Assembly (NCBI GenBank): GCA_025526915.1 | Contig: JAHLKH010000335.1 | Location: 1-19,315, forward strand | DNA from: Entophlyctis helioformis | Taxonomy: Eukaryota > Chytridiomycota > Chytridiomycetes > Chytridiales > Chytriomycetaceae | Reading direction: 5' to 3' | Length of the DNA stretch: 19,315 nucleotides | In this document: positions 1-7,458 of the stretch, piece by piece | How the letters are laid out: each line of letters begins with the position of its first letter | How positions within the stretch are numbered: position 1 is the stretch's first letter | Made by a program: the position numbers and the translations under genes | The notes under the pieces: generated by a model | What the model was told of the DNA's origin: nothing | The model's input: only the letters and a program-made list of their open reading frames with translations | Databases searched by the model: none

Positions 1-2111
1 AGAGAAGTGATGGCTGTGGATCGGATTGTGGATCGGATCGTGGTGGTTGCGCACATGGCAGAGTTGGTGCTGACGGCTCGTCGTCCATTAAGAGATCCAA
101 CAAGCCCGCGGTGTTGGCTGCCATGGCGCGTGTTGATGCTGCTGGTGCTGTTGCTGCTACTGAGGTAGAGGGCGGCGGTGGTGCAGAGGCAATCAGGTCC
201 ACAGACATGCCGGCATCTATGGCACTCTGACGCGACCCGCTGGTTCGGTGAAGGGCACCGGATGGGCCGATGGACGGCAGAGATGGCGCCAGGTGTGCGG
301 GAAGCAATGCAGCAGAGGCCGGCGAGGGCAGCCGCGTCGGTTGCCTGTGCCCGACTCGTGGCAACCCCCTGACTTGGCCCAGCAGACGCAGCAGCCAGAG
401 CGACGCTTGCATCCTGATGCGACTCATGATGCGACTCATGGTGCGTCTCTGGTGGGTCCGGATGCTGGCACGCCGGATGCCGGATGCCGCTGCGAGGGTG
501 CAGCAGAGTTTGACTGCGTCTGCGTGCGAATGGCGCTTGGGTCTGCGGTGACGTACAGGATCGCCATGGCGATCTGGTCGTGCGACATGCGCGCCATCGC
601 AAAGCCGGTCCTGTCGTGGCCATCTGCGCGTCAGTCAGCACGCTCGCACCGTCTCTTGCCCATGGCACGATGTCCAGCAGCAAATACAGAATGCAGCCAA
701 GCGCGCCGTTACCGTTTGAGGATGTCGCGGATCCGTTCCGCCAAGCCCTGGAGGCGGGTCGGCCGGGATGATGACGACGGGCGTGGCGCGGCGTCGAGCC
801 GTCGCTGTAGCATCAGCTCGTCGTCTGCGGTTGGGTTGTTTGGATCGGCGAGCTGGACCAGCTGGGACCGGCCGCCGCTCCATGCCACGATGTCGTCGAC
901 AGTCTCCTTCTGCTCACAGGACGCACACGGTCAGACCACCAGCTAGAAGCCACGCACACACGTGCACACATGCACGCACCTCCCACTGTGAAAAGACAAC
1001 AGGTCGACGCCGCTAAAGAGCGTCTTGCGCCGCTCGTCGACGCCAAAGCAGACGCCTGGCCACTCCTGCGACGGGTGTTCTGGCGGCAGGAAGCGGCTGG
1101 GTCGGGCATAGCAAAGCGCACGGCGGTAGCAGCGCGAGCGCGTCGATCCAAGCGAGCGTGACGATGGGTCTGGCCAGACTGAGCGCGCGGACGACCTTGG
1201 ACGGTGACGAGCAGTAGGTCCATGACCAGATGCGTGCACGTCTGGTCAAAGTCGGGCACGATCTTGAAGTCTGTCGGCGTGGGTGAGCTGGGCACTAGGC
1301 ACTGGGCACTGGGCACTAGACAGGCAAGCACGGTAGACATGGCAGACATGGCAGGCAGCGTACCGGTGAGCAAGGCAGCCGAGCGCACGGCGGCACGATC
1401 GGCACGCTTGAGGCCGGACGTGCAGACGACGACGGGATCGCGCACGAGCTTGAAGGTGCGGGCCGTCGGCGCTGCTGCCAAAGCGCACGCACTGGCCGTG
1501 CGAGAGCGAGACTTTGGTGCCCGTGATGGGCAGCAGCGTCGACAGGCCGACGTGGGTGCCGAGCTTTGAGCCGTGGTCCTCGAGCGAGACGAGCGGCCAG
1601 GCGGCCAGATCCGACTGGCGGCGTGCACGGGCAGGCGAGGGCGTCAGCGAGACGGTCAGTCAGTCAGTCGGACGAGGCAAGAGACACGAGCGAGGCAGAC
1701 GTACGGCGTCCGAGTCGGCCAGCGGGGCGACGCTGATGGTGGCGTGCCTGCGGCTCACGGAGCGGCAGTCGACGAGGGCGACGTCTGCGGCTGCGTGGTC
1801 GCCGTTGTGGTCGCCGTTGTGGTCGTAGGCGGTCGTAGGCGGTCTTAGCAAGTTGGACGCACGAGGCAGTGCCGCGAGACAAGCGCCAAGCGCCAAGGGC
1901 AAGGACGCACCTTGGCGGCCGATGGTGAGCGACGAGCCGGGACGCAGCCAGATGCGGCTGCCGCCTGGCGTGCGGTGGGCGTCGTTGTGGTTGTCGCAGT
2001 CGGCGTTGGCGTCGTTGTCGCAGTCGGCGTGTGTGAGCGTCTGTCGCACGCAGCAGCGTCGCACGCAGCAGTGTCGCACGCACCAGGGCCAGGCTCGACC
2101 AGGAACCACAT
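1..2111 (-). CDS. NBS1: NBS1/nibrin (FHA-BRCT-BRCT), 3' end outside window, several frame interruptions
   Basis: Nibrin is the regulatory subunit of the MRE11-RAD50-NBS1 complex, which senses DNA double-strand breaks in the nucleus. The start at 2111 begins MWFLVEPGPG, like nibrin's MWKL start. Exons that I can join are 2111-2084, 1964-1911, 1790-1705, 1614-1364, 1270-976, 909-713 and 610-<1. The FHA domain shows GRQ, then SVSRRHATI, then LEDHGSKLGTHV. The first BRCT shows CTHLVMDLLLVTV followed by ALSLARPIVTLAWIDAL. A linker FLPPEHPSQEWPG leads to the second BRCT, which includes VDDIVAWSGGRSQLV and SHDQIAMAILYVT. These match human nibrin almost without length change. The order is conserved, but three frame changes are needed (near 1461, 1200 and 1085-1130) and two more are likely in the last exon. 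The far C-terminal MRE11/ATM-binding motifs would lie left of the window. Introns are rich in short GC repeats. Identity is very likely; whether the gene is functional is open. Confidence 0.88.
1625..1704 (-). other. NBS1 intron 3 with tandem CTGAC (branch-point-like) repeat
   Basis: The intron runs from the GTACGT donor at 1704 to the CGCCAG acceptor at 1615. It contains several overlapping copies of CTGAC (plus-strand gtcag at 1655-1670), the usual fungal branch-point core. The join keeps the FHA domain in frame between SDA and SDLAAW. Confidence 0.6.
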
Positions 2112-2324
2112 GTCGCAGCGGGCGATTGAGGGGAAGAAGGAAACTGCAAGACAACTGCAAGACAACTGCACACGCCTACAGGTGGTGCACGCGCGGGCCA
2201 GATCGCGGGCATCTCGCGGTCGCAGGTGCAAGTCAGAGCATAGGAGCATAGGAGCATTGGCATGGCACACGCACGCACGCTGCCAACACGCTGCCGCCAA
2301 CACGCTGCCGCCAACGCGCCGCGT
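2112..2324. promoter_or_regulatory. Upstream region of NBS1
   Basis: This is 213 bases between the NBS1 start codon and the truncated ankyrin copy. No gene is visible. It holds a direct repeat of aactgcaagac (2141-2168) and tandem copies of an acgctgccgccaac-like unit (about 2277-2315). It presumably carries the NBS1 promoter by position, but no clear TATA box is seen. Confidence 0.4.
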
Positions 2325-2618
2325 TTAGTGGCAGACGGCGCGTATCTTGCCAGCCAACAACAAGCCGGTCTGGTATGCGGCAATGGCAGAGTGGACAGCA
2401 GCGGCAGCATCAGACACTGCGCTGGCTGTTGGTGCAGCAGCAGCAGCAGCAGTCTTGACGGCCGAGTCGGCAGTGGCAGCGGCAGCCTGTGCAGCGAGTG
2501 CAGCCTGCGTGACGGCAGCAGCAGCCGAGGCGAGCAGACTTGCGGCTGTTGGTGGTGGTGGTGGTGGTTGTACCGTGGCAGCAGGCGGCTGCTTGATGTT
2601 GCGTCGCTTGCTGGGCAT
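2325..2618 (-). pseudogene. Truncated ankyrin-family gene, N-terminal remnant (array unit 1)
   Basis: The reading frame opens with MPSKRRN, exactly as in the two full-length paralogues, and continues through a proline run and the alanine-rich segment to AIAAYQT. Homology to the paralogues stops near position 2368. The frame then runs into unrelated sequence ending in GKIRAVCH and a stop, giving about 97 residues. The F-box-like segment and every ankyrin repeat are missing. The 3' end of an ancestral full-length gene was evidently lost at a breakpoint about 260 bp upstream of NBS1. Transcription from the intact upstream region could still make a short Ala-rich peptide, but I see no reason to assign it a function. 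Confidence 0.75.
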
Positions 2619-3079
2619 GTCGCTGTGCTGCTCTGTTGGTCGGTCGGTCGGTTGGCGGCAAAGCGCGATGCTCGACGCGTGCCACGACGACGCGATGAGA
2701 TGGCGAGCCGCTCGAGCATCTGCCAACAGAGCAGCGACCGTTGTGGCAGGTGTGCAGTGCCAGCTGAGTATGCCGTCTGCTGCAAGGCCGTGCTCACCTG
2801 GAAGCTGCTGTGTTTGAATGCTCCTGCACATGCCGCTGTTGAGGGTCTTGCGGCGAGTGTCTGGCGGTTGGCTCGTGGCGAGAATCGCGATCTGATGTTG
2901 GACACGATGCGTTGGATGCACATGCAGATGTGCTCTGTGTGGTGCCTGCGAGGCCAGTGGCGATGCTTGCTCTGGCTGTGCACCAACTGCGTGAGTCTGA
3001 CAGCCAGATGCAGCAAGTGGCCGAGTGGTGGCTGCTTGTCGCACATCTCAGCATCGCATCGCATCGCAGATCTGTCGCA
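2619..3079. promoter_or_regulatory. Divergent upstream region, array unit 1
   Basis: This 461-bp gap is clearly homologous to 5365-5835 in unit 2, and its left part to 9157-9335 in unit 3. In unit 2 it separates two head-to-head ankyrin genes, so it probably acts as a bidirectional promoter. Here both genes are broken. It contains tandem gttggtcggtcggtcgg repeats next to the minus-gene start. The plus-strand stretch encoding LNAPAHA and MRWMHMQMCSVW stays readable in both copies but is interrupted by a stop in unit 2, so I do not call it a gene. Confidence 0.5.
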
Positions 3080-3103
3080 ATGAGCCAAGTGATGCCTGTG
3101 TGA
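3080..3103 (+). pseudogene. Start-codon remnant of an excised plus-strand ankyrin gene
   Basis: The sequence reads MSQVMPV then stop. MSQVMP is identical to the first codons of the intact short ankyrin gene at 5836. From 3096 onward the sequence instead matches the region downstream of that gene (from about 7057). About 1.2 kb, containing essentially the whole coding region, is therefore missing relative to unit 2, with one shared base at the junction. Confidence 0.75.
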
Positions 3104-3498
3104 TCGTCTGTGTGCAGCAAACGACGAACGCCATCAGCAACGCGATCCTTGCCACAGCCATCATCCACGTCATGCATGTCAAGCGATGCATCCAGCACAT
3201 CCATCCCACAACCAGCTGTTGCTGTCAAAACTCGCCCGTCAAAGCAACCACTGGCATACTCTACATATCGAGGGCCGAAGAGACAGGGTTATCAACCAAC
3301 GAATACGACCATCCCTGTCTCGACATTCGCCTTCTCTTTTGGCCGCCTTTGTTTTGCTTGTCTCGACTGTCTGCCAGATGCCATGCTCTCTCCTCATGAG
3401 CATCTCGCATGCAATGGATGCCCTGCCAGTCTGCTCCTCTCAAGGTTTCGTCTATCCTGCGACAGCCTGGTAACGCCTTGCACTTGAACAAGGTCACT
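3104..3498. repeat. Convergent 3' region, array copy 1, with conserved hairpin
   Basis: This is homologous to 7064-7458. It once separated the 3' ends of a plus-strand and a minus-strand ankyrin gene. It contains the inverted pair gagacaggg (3280-3288) and ccctgtctc (3313-3321), which recurs in the second copy with a different loop. No gene is visible in it. Confidence 0.65.
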
Positions 3499-5364
3499 TT
3501 ATTGAGCAGCAGCTGTCGCTCTCTTCTTGGAAACAACATGCTTAAGACGTTCAGCAAGTTTGGCGAATCCAGCTGTGCGTCGGGCCTCATGAAGCATCTC
3601 CATTGCACGCGCAAGAGACAGGCTGTCCAGCAAAAACTCGACAATGGCGTCATCCTTGGCTCCACGGAGTGTCTTGAACGTGAATGGGTAACCGCACGCG
3701 ACCAGGAACTGCACCACATGCAGATGCCCATTGCCGACTGCATCATCGATGGCGTTTGGAGAGCATCCTTCTGTGCGGTTGGCATGGAGCCACTGCACGA
3801 CATGCAGATGCCCATTACCGGCTGCACGATCCATTGCATCTGCCGTGCATCCTTCCGTGCGGTTGGCATGGAGCCACCGCACGACATGCAGATTTCCATT
3901 TTTGGCTGCACGATCCATTGCATCTGCCGTGCATCCTTCCGTGCGGTTGGCATGCAGAAACTGCACCACATGCAGATGCCCATTAGCGGCTGCGCTTTCC
4001 ATCGCCAATGTCGTGCATCCTTCGGTGCGGTTGGCATGCAGAAACTGCACAATGTCGAGGCGGCCGTCCCTGGCTGCGCTATCCATCGCACCCGTCGTGC
4101 ATCCTTCGGTGCGGTGGGCATGCAGAAACTTGACCACATCAAAGTAGCCGTACATGGTTGCAAGATCCATCGCCCTTGTCGTGCAGCCTTCGGTGCGATT
4201 GGCATGCAGAAACTGCACTATATCCAGAGAACCTCGAGCTGCTGCCCAATCCATGGCATGTATCGAGCACCATACGTTGCCTGCATCGTGCAGCATCTTG
4301 ACAATGTTGAAATGACCGTTCACGGCTGAACGATCGATCACCATCCAGTCATCATAAGCCTTGAACCTCTTGAGATTGACGCCGTAGTGCGCAACAAGGT
4401 GCTTGAGGAGTCCTGTGTGATTAAACCGGATCGCCTTCCAGCCAAGATCAATCGGGTACGAGAAGTCGATGAGATCGAACCAGCAGTTGCGCAAGGGAAT
4501 GTGGCGGAGGGGAGGCAATTCGTACAGCTTGGCAGCTTCAACATCGATTTCGGTCTCGTAGTGGTTGTGAAGAGCAGCACCATTGCCGTCGTCTGCACTG
4601 GCTTGGTCTGGAAAGCGAGTACAGAGGCGGCTGTACATGGGCCGAGTGACCGGCAGCGAGAGCGTGTCGACAGAAGGGTGAGGCTGGGCTCCATCCATCT
4701 CGCCAGCATAGAGTGCAACGTCGGGCAGCAGATCCAGGTCGCCTTGCCAGTCCTGGGTGATGGCCTCGATCCACAGCGCTTGGATCGTAGCTTTCTTGAG
4801 GCTACTCTTGTCGCCCAGCAGACCGTTGAGGAAGAGCGTGAGAAGGCCGGCTGCCTTGAGGATCATGAGCTGGATCTCGTATGGGAGTGTGTCCCATCGG
4901 CTTGCGTCTGGATCGATGCCGACGAGAACGAGCAGACGGCGACGGACGGTGGCCGGCATCCAGTCCCACCAGCTGTGGCCAGGCAGCAGCTCACGCAGCG
5001 GCGGAGGAGCGACGACGACAGCCGCAGATGGCTGAGGAGGGGCAGCGAGTGGTGCTGGGGCGGTCGAGACAGCCAGCGAGTCGTGGAGAGCAGCGAGGGC
5101 GGCAGCGACGGTCTGGTATGCGGCAATGGCAGACTGGACAGCGGCGGCAGCATCAGACACTGCGCTGGCTGTTGGTGACGCAGCAGCAGCAGTCGCAGTC
5201 TTGACGGCCGAGTCGGCAGTGGCAGCGGCAGCCTGTGCAGCGTGTGCAGCCTGCGTGACGGCAGCAGCAGCCGAGGCGGACAGACTTGCGGCTGTTGGTG
5301 GTGGTGGTGGTGGTGGTGCCGTGGTAGCAGGCGGCTGCTTGACGTTGCGTCGCTTGCTGGGCAT
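3499..5364 (-). CDS. F-box-like, 28-residue ankyrin-repeat protein, long form (unit 2)
   Basis: The product is 621 residues from the MPSKRRN start. That start is chosen because it is shared by all three copies, while the upstream in-frame extension is not. Residues 15-90 are a proline run and an alanine-rich low-complexity segment. Residues about 157-185 (WDTLPYEIQLMILKAAG) resemble an F-box. A conserved middle has QDWQGDLDLLPDVALY and NCWFDLIDFSYPID. The C-terminal third carries eight ankyrin-type repeats of 28 residues with the core AMDxAAxxGxLxVVxxLHANRTEGCT, followed by the tail LVACGYPFTFKTLRGAKDD. F-box plus ankyrin proteins generally recruit substrates to SCF ubiquitin ligases; that role is inferred here. 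The gene has no introns. The stop codon lies inside AATAAA. Confidence 0.85.
   Translation of the reverse strand: MPSKRRNVKQPPATTAPPPPPPPTAASLSASAAAAVTQAAHAAQAAAATADSAVKTATAAAASPTASAVSDAAAAVQSAIAAYQTVAAALAALHDSLAVSTAPAPLAAPPQPSAAVVVAPPPLRELLPGHSWWDWMPATVRRRLLVLVGIDPDASRWDTLPYEIQLMILKAAGLLTLFLNGLLGDKSSLKKATIQALWIEAITQDWQGDLDLLPDVALYAGEMDGAQPHPSVDTLSLPVTRPMYSRLCTRFPDQASADDGNGAALHNHYETEIDVEAAKLYELPPLRHIPLRNCWFDLIDFSYPIDLGWKAIRFNHTGLLKHLVAHYGVNLKRFKAYDDWMVIDRSAVNGHFNIVKMLHDAGNVWCSIHAMDWAAARGSLDIVQFLHANRTEGCTTRAMDLATMYGYFDVVKFLHAHRTEGCTTGAMDSAARDGRLDIVQFLHANRTEGCTTLAMESAAANGHLHVVQFLHANRTEGCTADAMDRAAKNGNLHVVRWLHANRTEGCTADAMDRAAGNGHLHVVQWLHANRTEGCSPNAIDDAVGNGHLHVVQFLVACGYPFTFKTLRGAKDDAIVEFLLDSLSLARAMEMLHEARRTAGFAKLAERLKHVVSKKRATAAAQ
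3739..4410 (-). repeat. 84-bp (28-codon) ankyrin repeat array, about 8 copies
   Basis: The minus strand encodes eight successive 28-residue units, most containing LHANRTEGCT or a one-step variant (LHAHRTEGCT). Scaffold positions are nearly invariant. The two residues before AMD, the residue after it, and the pairs around G and VV vary between units. The periodicity is visible on the plus strand as repeated cgtgcatccttc and gttggcatg blocks. Confidence 0.8.
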
Positions 5365-5835
5365 GTCGCTGTGCTGCTCAGTTGGTCGGTCGGTCGGTTG
5401 GACGGTTGGCGGCAAAGCGCGATGCTCGACGCGTGCCACGACGACGCGATGAGATGGCGAGCCGCTCGAGCATCTGCCAACAGAACAGCGACTGTGACGA
5501 CAGATGCGCACCATAAGCAGTGCGTACAGTCTGCTGCAAGGCCGTGATCACCTGGAAACTGCTGACGTTGAATGCTCCTGCACATGCCGTTGTTGAGGGT
5601 CTTGCAGTGAGTGTCTGGCGGTTGGCTGGCGGCGATGGTCGTCATCTGATGCTGGATGTGATGCGTTGGATGCACATGCAGATGTGCTCTGTGTGGTGCC
5701 TGTGAGGCCAGTGGCGATACTTGTCCTGGCTGTGCACCAACTGCGTGAGTCTGACAGCCAGATGCAGCAAGTGGCCGAGTGCTGTCGCTGCTTATCGCTC
5801 ATCTCGGCATTGCATCGCATCGCAGATCAGCCGCA
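5365..5835. promoter_or_regulatory. Shared divergent upstream region between head-to-head ankyrin genes
   Basis: This 471-bp gap lies between the ATG of the long minus-strand gene and the ATG of the short plus-strand gene. It is conserved in unit 1 along its full length and in unit 3 for about 180 bp on the minus-gene side. The likely role is a bidirectional promoter, inferred from geometry. It has cggtcggtcggttgg repeats at 5385-5405 and an ataag-containing stretch at 5512-5520. No other gene is supported. Confidence 0.5.
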
Positions 5836-7005
5836 ATGAGCCAAGTGATGCCAGCGAGCAGCAATGCAAGCAACAAGCGGCTGGGCAGCAGTGACAGAAG
5901 CAGCGACACCGTGGACAGCCAGACGCTGCACGACACTGTGGCTGCTGTGAACGACGCTCTTGTGGCTGCTGGCCGCACAGACCTCGTGCCTCGCTTCGCT
6001 GCTCTGGTGCGTCTCCTGCCACTGCACCTGCACCAACAGCCACAGCCGTGCACTGTGAATGCCGCTGTCACAGCTGACTCGCCCAGCAGCCGCTACACCG
6101 AGGCTGCCCGGCTGCAGGCTGGCCGTGCCGTCAAGGCAACCGACTGGTGGACGCTGTATCCTTACGAGCTGCAAGCCAAGATCCTGCGGCATGCTGGCCC
6201 GCTCACGCAGCTGCTGTGCGGCCATCTCGATGTCGCCAAGATGGACAAGGATGCCAAGCGAGCGCTGTGGATCGATGCCTTTAAGCAGGACTGGCAGGGC
6301 GACCTTGCTCTGCTCCCTGACGCCGATCCGCTGTTCGAGGACTTTGCGCACGTCAGCAGCCGCAGCATGTACCACCGGCTGTGGGCACGCTTTCCCAATA
6401 ACGACTTGTATGATGACCCTCACAGCGACATACGTGATGGGCTGTGCACGATCCCAATGCGCCACATGTGGCTCGACAGCCTTCCGCTCATGCCGCACGA
6501 ACACCTTGCCAACATCGCTGTTGAAGGCGATCACGCGGCGTTCCTCGAGTACATGCTGGACAACAACCTCATCCCACTGGAGCTTGCTGGCTCAGTATGC
6601 CGTATTGACTATGCGGCATGCTCTGGATCTCTCGGTGTCGTCAAGATGCTATCCGCAAGAGGTGCAAGAGCGACACTACAAGCCATGGACAATGCTGCAG
6701 GGAATGGCCATCTACATGTCGTGCAATGGTTGCACAAACACCGGAAGGAAGGATGCACGACTCGGGCGATTGATCTTGCTGCCAAAGATGGCCATCTTCA
6801 TGCCGTCCAATGGCTGCTTGCCAACCGCTCCGAGGGTTTTACGTTCCTGGCCATTACCGATGCTGCGAATGACGACATTGCACGACTTCTCGCCAGATTG
6901 CTGACAGCGCAACAGCGTGCTGCCATGGTTCGTGATGCAAGACTTAATGGTATACAAGACTTTGAGCATCGTCTTGCCAGTCTGCTGGATGAGCCTGTTG
7001 AATGA
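5836..7005 (+). CDS. F-box-like, short ankyrin-repeat protein (unit 2, plus strand)
   Basis: The product is 389 residues starting MSQVMPASSN. This ATG is preferred over the one at 5779 because MSQVMP is retained at the homologous place in unit 1, and an ATG further upstream is not. An F-box-like segment sits at residues 104-130 (DWWTLYPYELQAKILRHAG). It is followed by QDWQGDLALLPDADP and SRSMYHRLWARFPNN, which parallel the long minus-strand paralogue. Residues about 225-345 hold four or five degenerate ankyrin repeats, two of them of the 28-residue type (GHLHVVQWLHKHRKEGCT). The last 45 residues form a helical tail. The gene has no introns. It is diverged from its head-to-head neighbour but clearly of the same family. 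A substrate-adaptor role is an inference. Confidence 0.82.
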   Translation: MSQVMPASSNASNKRLGSSDRSSDTVDSQTLHDTVAAVNDALVAAGRTDLVPRFAALVRLLPLHLHQQPQPCTVNAAVTADSPSSRYTEAARLQAGRAVKATDWWTLYPYELQAKILRHAGPLTQLLCGHLDVAKMDKDAKRALWIDAFKQDWQGDLALLPDADPLFEDFAHVSSRSMYHRLWARFPNNDLYDDPHSDIRDGLCTIPMRHMWLDSLPLMPHEHLANIAVEGDHAAFLEYMLDNNLIPLELAGSVCRIDYAACSGSLGVVKMLSARGARATLQAMDNAAGNGHLHVVQWLHKHRKEGCTTRAIDLAAKDGHLHAVQWLLANRSEGFTFLAITDAANDDIARLLARLLTAQQRAAMVRDARLNGIQDFEHRLASLLDEPVE

Positions 7006-7458
7006 ACGGTTGATCTGCTGTTGCTGATGATGTCCATACTTGGGAGGCATGGCTGTCTGTGTGATCGTCTGTCTACAGCAAGCGAGAAACGCGACCAGCA
7101 ACGCGATCCTTGCCACTGCCATCATCCACGTCATGCATGTCAAGCGACGCATCCATCACACTCATCCCACAACCAACAGCTGCTGTGACGACTGGCCCTT
7201 CAAAGCGATCTCTGACACACTCTGCATATCGAGGGCCGAAGAGACAGGGTTACCATTCTTGTGAATTCAACTCCCCTGTCTCGATATTCGCCTTTCCTTT
7301 TGGTTGCTTTCGTTTTGCTTGCCTCGACTGTCTGCCAGACGCCATGCTCTGTCCTCATGAGCATCTCGCATCCAAAGCCCTCGCACTCTGTCCCTCTCAA
7401 GGTTTCGTCTATCCTGCGACTGCCTGACGACGCCTTGCACTTGAACAAGGTCACTTTA
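7006..7458. repeat. Convergent 3' region, array copy 2, with conserved hairpin
   Basis: This separates the stop of the plus-strand short ankyrin gene from the stop of the unit 3 minus-strand gene. It matches 3096-3498 from about 7057 onward. The inverted pair gagacaggg (7241-7249) and ccctgtctc (7274-7282) is conserved, while the loop between the arms is not. It may serve as a 3'-end signal for both genes. No gene is seen. Confidence 0.6.

Noticed and set aside
1196..1208. A 13-nt GT...AG stretch in NBS1 that could be called a tiny intron
   Set aside because: Removing it shortens the first BRCT by four residues relative to nibrin, whereas dropping one base preserves length exactly; introns of this size are not credible.
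3739..4410. Regular 84-bp repeats resembling a CRISPR or satellite array
   Set aside because: The repeats encode in-frame ankyrin units within a long gene, with no unique spacers of constant size.
5365..5514. Longer starts of the long ankyrin genes (5514 and 9402)
   Set aside because: The extension is not conserved at its beginning among units, while MPSKRRN is shared by all three.
5520..5705. Short plus-strand frame in the divergent region (LNAPAHA...MRWMHMQMCSVW)
   Set aside because: It is readable in two units, but the second has a stop at the end of this stretch and no start is conserved; I treat it as homologous noncoding DNA.
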